Shown in pieces: positions 62,590 to 64,000 of a stretch of DNA of 64,000 nt (position 1 is the first letter of the stretch; each line of letters opens with the position of its first letter). The stretch is from Acidimicrobilacustris europaeus. GTDB taxonomy: Bacteria; Actinomycetota; Acidimicrobiia; Acidimicrobiales; Acidimicrobilacustridaceae. The notes beneath the pieces were generated by a model. The model saw only the letters and a list, made by a program, of their open reading frames with translations. It made no database searches and was not told where the DNA came from. Made by a program: the position numbers and the translations under genes. The stretch spans positions 1,798,001 to 1,862,000 of the forward strand of contig OZ239146.1 of assembly GCA_965194515.1 (NCBI GenBank), given 5' to 3'.

Positions 62590-64000
62590 TCAGCGCAGCA
62601 GTGAGAACAGCGTGATGTGGTCAGTGAAGTGCGTAAGCGCTCCGGGGAAGACACCCCACACAAGCGTGACGGCAACGGTGATGATGAGGGCGAACGACAA
62701 CGACGCCGGCACCTTGATCGGCGTGCGATCGCCGTCGGGAGCTTCGTCCATCCACATCACCCGGATGAGGCGGCCGTAGTAACCGAATGCGATGACCGAG
62801 TTAAGGCCCACAATGACTGCAAGCACGTAACCCGACGCTGTTCCGGCCGAAGCCAACGAACTAAAGATCGACAGCTTGGCGAACCAGCCTGCTGCCGGCG
62901 GAATGCCCGCAAGCGAGAACAAGAAGATCGTCATGCACACCGTGAGCGTGGGTGCATACGAGAACAGACCACCAAAGCTCTTGATCTCGCCTGAGCGTGT
63001 CTTGCGTGCAACGGCCAGGACCACAGCAAATGCACCGAGGTTCATGGCGGCGTAGATGAGCAAGTACACAACGATTGATCGGAGTGCTTCGCTGCCTGTG
63101 TCGAGAGTGGCCCCTGCAACCGCAAGCGGAGCGAGGATGTAACCGGCCTGGGCGATACCGGAGTACGCCAGCATTCGCACGACATTGGTCTGGCGAAGGG
63201 CAATGAGATTGCCAACTGTCATGGAGAGTGCGGCAAGCGCCCACATGAGCGGTTCCCAAACATCATGACGGCCGTAGAAACCGATGAAGAGAACGTTGAG
63301 GATGGCGACGAAGCCAGCAGCCTTTGAAGCAACAGCAAGGAACGACGTGACCGGGGTGGGAGCACCTTCGTAGGTATCGGGCGCCCACTGGTGGAACGGC
63401 ACCGCAGACACCTTGAAGGCAAAGCCGATGAGCACGAACGCGATTCCCAGCGTGATTATGGGCTGCGAGGAAACGTAGGAGCCAAGTTCTGCCCCGATGT
63501 CAACGAGCAGCGTCGAACCGGTGATGCCGAAGATGAGCGACATGCCGTAAAGCAGAATCGCTGAAGCGAAAACACCCATGAGGTAGTACTTCAAGCCTGC
63601 TTCGTTGCTGTTCTGATCGCGCTTTCGCCATGCCGCCAACATGTAGGCCGGAATGGAAACAAGCTCGAGCGCAATGAAGATGCTGATGAGATCACGGGCA
63701 GACGCCATGACCATCATGCCGAGTACCGAAGAAAGCAAGAGCGTGTAGTACTCGCCTTCGTGGTAGTCGCCCTCTGCGATGTAGTTGGTCGAAAGCAGAA
63801 TCACTACGTATCCGGCGACGACAAAGAGTGCTTGCAAAACCAGCGCGTAATTGTCGACAACAAAGCCACCGCCAAACATGACTCGATCAACACCGTCGTA
63901 GGCAAGGGTGGCGATCGGAATCAGTGCCAAAAGCAGACCGATTCCAGCAATCGACGATGACGCCCACCGTGAGCGCTCACCGGTGAACACGTCGACGAGA
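62590..64000 (-). CDS. nuoN: NADH-quinone oxidoreductase subunit N (5' end beyond window)
   Basis: At least 470 residues; the frame is still open at 64000 (the codons before GTG 63990 read LVD, as in the first NuoN helix), so the start is outside. About 13 membrane spans. Proton-channel features: Glu in ALELVSIPAYMLAAW, Lys in LIGFAFKVSAVPFHQWAPD and Lys in AGIPPAAGWFAKLSIFSS. Last subunit of complex I in nuo operons, followed here by the MidA gene. Confidence 0.96.
   Translation of the reverse strand, partial: LVDVFTGERSRWASSSIAGIGLLLALIPIATLAYDGVDRVMFGGGFVVDNYALVLQALFVVAGYVVILLSTNYIAEGDYHEGEYYTLLLSSVLGMMVMASARDLISIFIALELVSIPAYMLAAWRKRDQNSNEAGLKYYLMGVFASAILLYGMSLIFGITGSTLLVDIGAELGSYVSSQPIITLGIAFVLIGFAFKVSAVPFHQWAPDTYEGAPTPVTSFLAVASKAAGFVAILNVLFIGFYGRHDVWEPLMWALAALSMTVGNLIALRQTNVVRMLAYSGIAQAGYILAPLAVAGATLDTGSEALRSIVVYLLIYAAMNLGAFAVVLAVARKTRSGEIKSFGGLFSYAPTLTVCMTIFLFSLAGIPPAAGWFAKLSIFSSLASAGTASGYVLAVIVGLNSVIAFGYYGRLIRVMWMDEAPDGDRTPIKVPASLSFALIITVAVTLVWGVFPGALTHFTDHITLFSLLR

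Overview
This window is a chromosomal core region of an actinobacterium. Gene order points to the phylum: rplM-rpsI-glmM-glmS-acpS/nnr-alr-tsaE-tsaB-rimI-tsaD-groES-groEL-guaB3-guaA, a GuaB3-type IMP dehydrogenase paralogue, a Zn-type S14, and tRNA-Trp-secE-nusG-rplK-rplA. Moderate GC, a fused AcpS-NnrE-NnrD and an oversized GlmS suggest the class Acidimicrobiia; that placement is inference, not something the sequence proves. Almost everything is on the minus strand, so the window reads right to left in transcription order.

Right end (64000 to 57500): the 3' end of a nuo (complex I) operon (nuoN, cut by the edge), a MidA/NDUFAF7-type methyltransferase, acetyl-CoA synthetase with a short overlapping HAD phosphatase gene, then plus-strand tRNA-Tyr, yajQ and a GNAT acetyltransferase. 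Next come minus-strand tRNA-Thr, tRNA-Met and a second tuf copy with rpmG (57653 to 55892), an ECF sigma factor and its zinc-binding anti-sigma, tRNA-Trp, secE, nusG, rplK, rplA, an attenuator-like leader, rplJ, rplL, a terminator, then rpoB and rpoC from an apparent promoter of their own.

Middle (42600 to 18560): the str operon (rpsL, rpsG, fusA, tuf, rpsJ), then the S10, spc and alpha operons (rplC through rplQ, with secY, adk, map, infA, rpmJ and rpoA), truA, rplM and rpsI. The usual rpsJ-rplC junction is broken by an SDR dehydrogenase and a plus-strand antitoxin/PIN-toxin pair. rpsJ therefore ends at a terminator behind tuf, and rplC has its own predicted promoter and a structured leader.

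Left end (18515 to 1): cell-wall precursor genes (glmM, giant glmS, alr), the CoA/NAD(P)H-repair fusion, a CBS protein, the t6A tRNA-modification set (tsaE, tsaB, tsaD with rimI), groES-groEL behind two overlapping CIRCE operators, a small ORF, a CoA-type Nudix hydrolase, guaB3 and guaA. A TetR regulator and a truncated secreted protein diverge at the very edge.

Together this is the growth core: transcription, translation, protein export, chaperonin, GMP and peptidoglycan-precursor synthesis. The accessory content is small. The points most worth a second look are the 1157-residue GlmS, the three-domain AcpS-Nnr fusion, the split S10 operon, the His-Asp tail on L22, a CTG-start infA, and several structured ribosomal-protein leaders.
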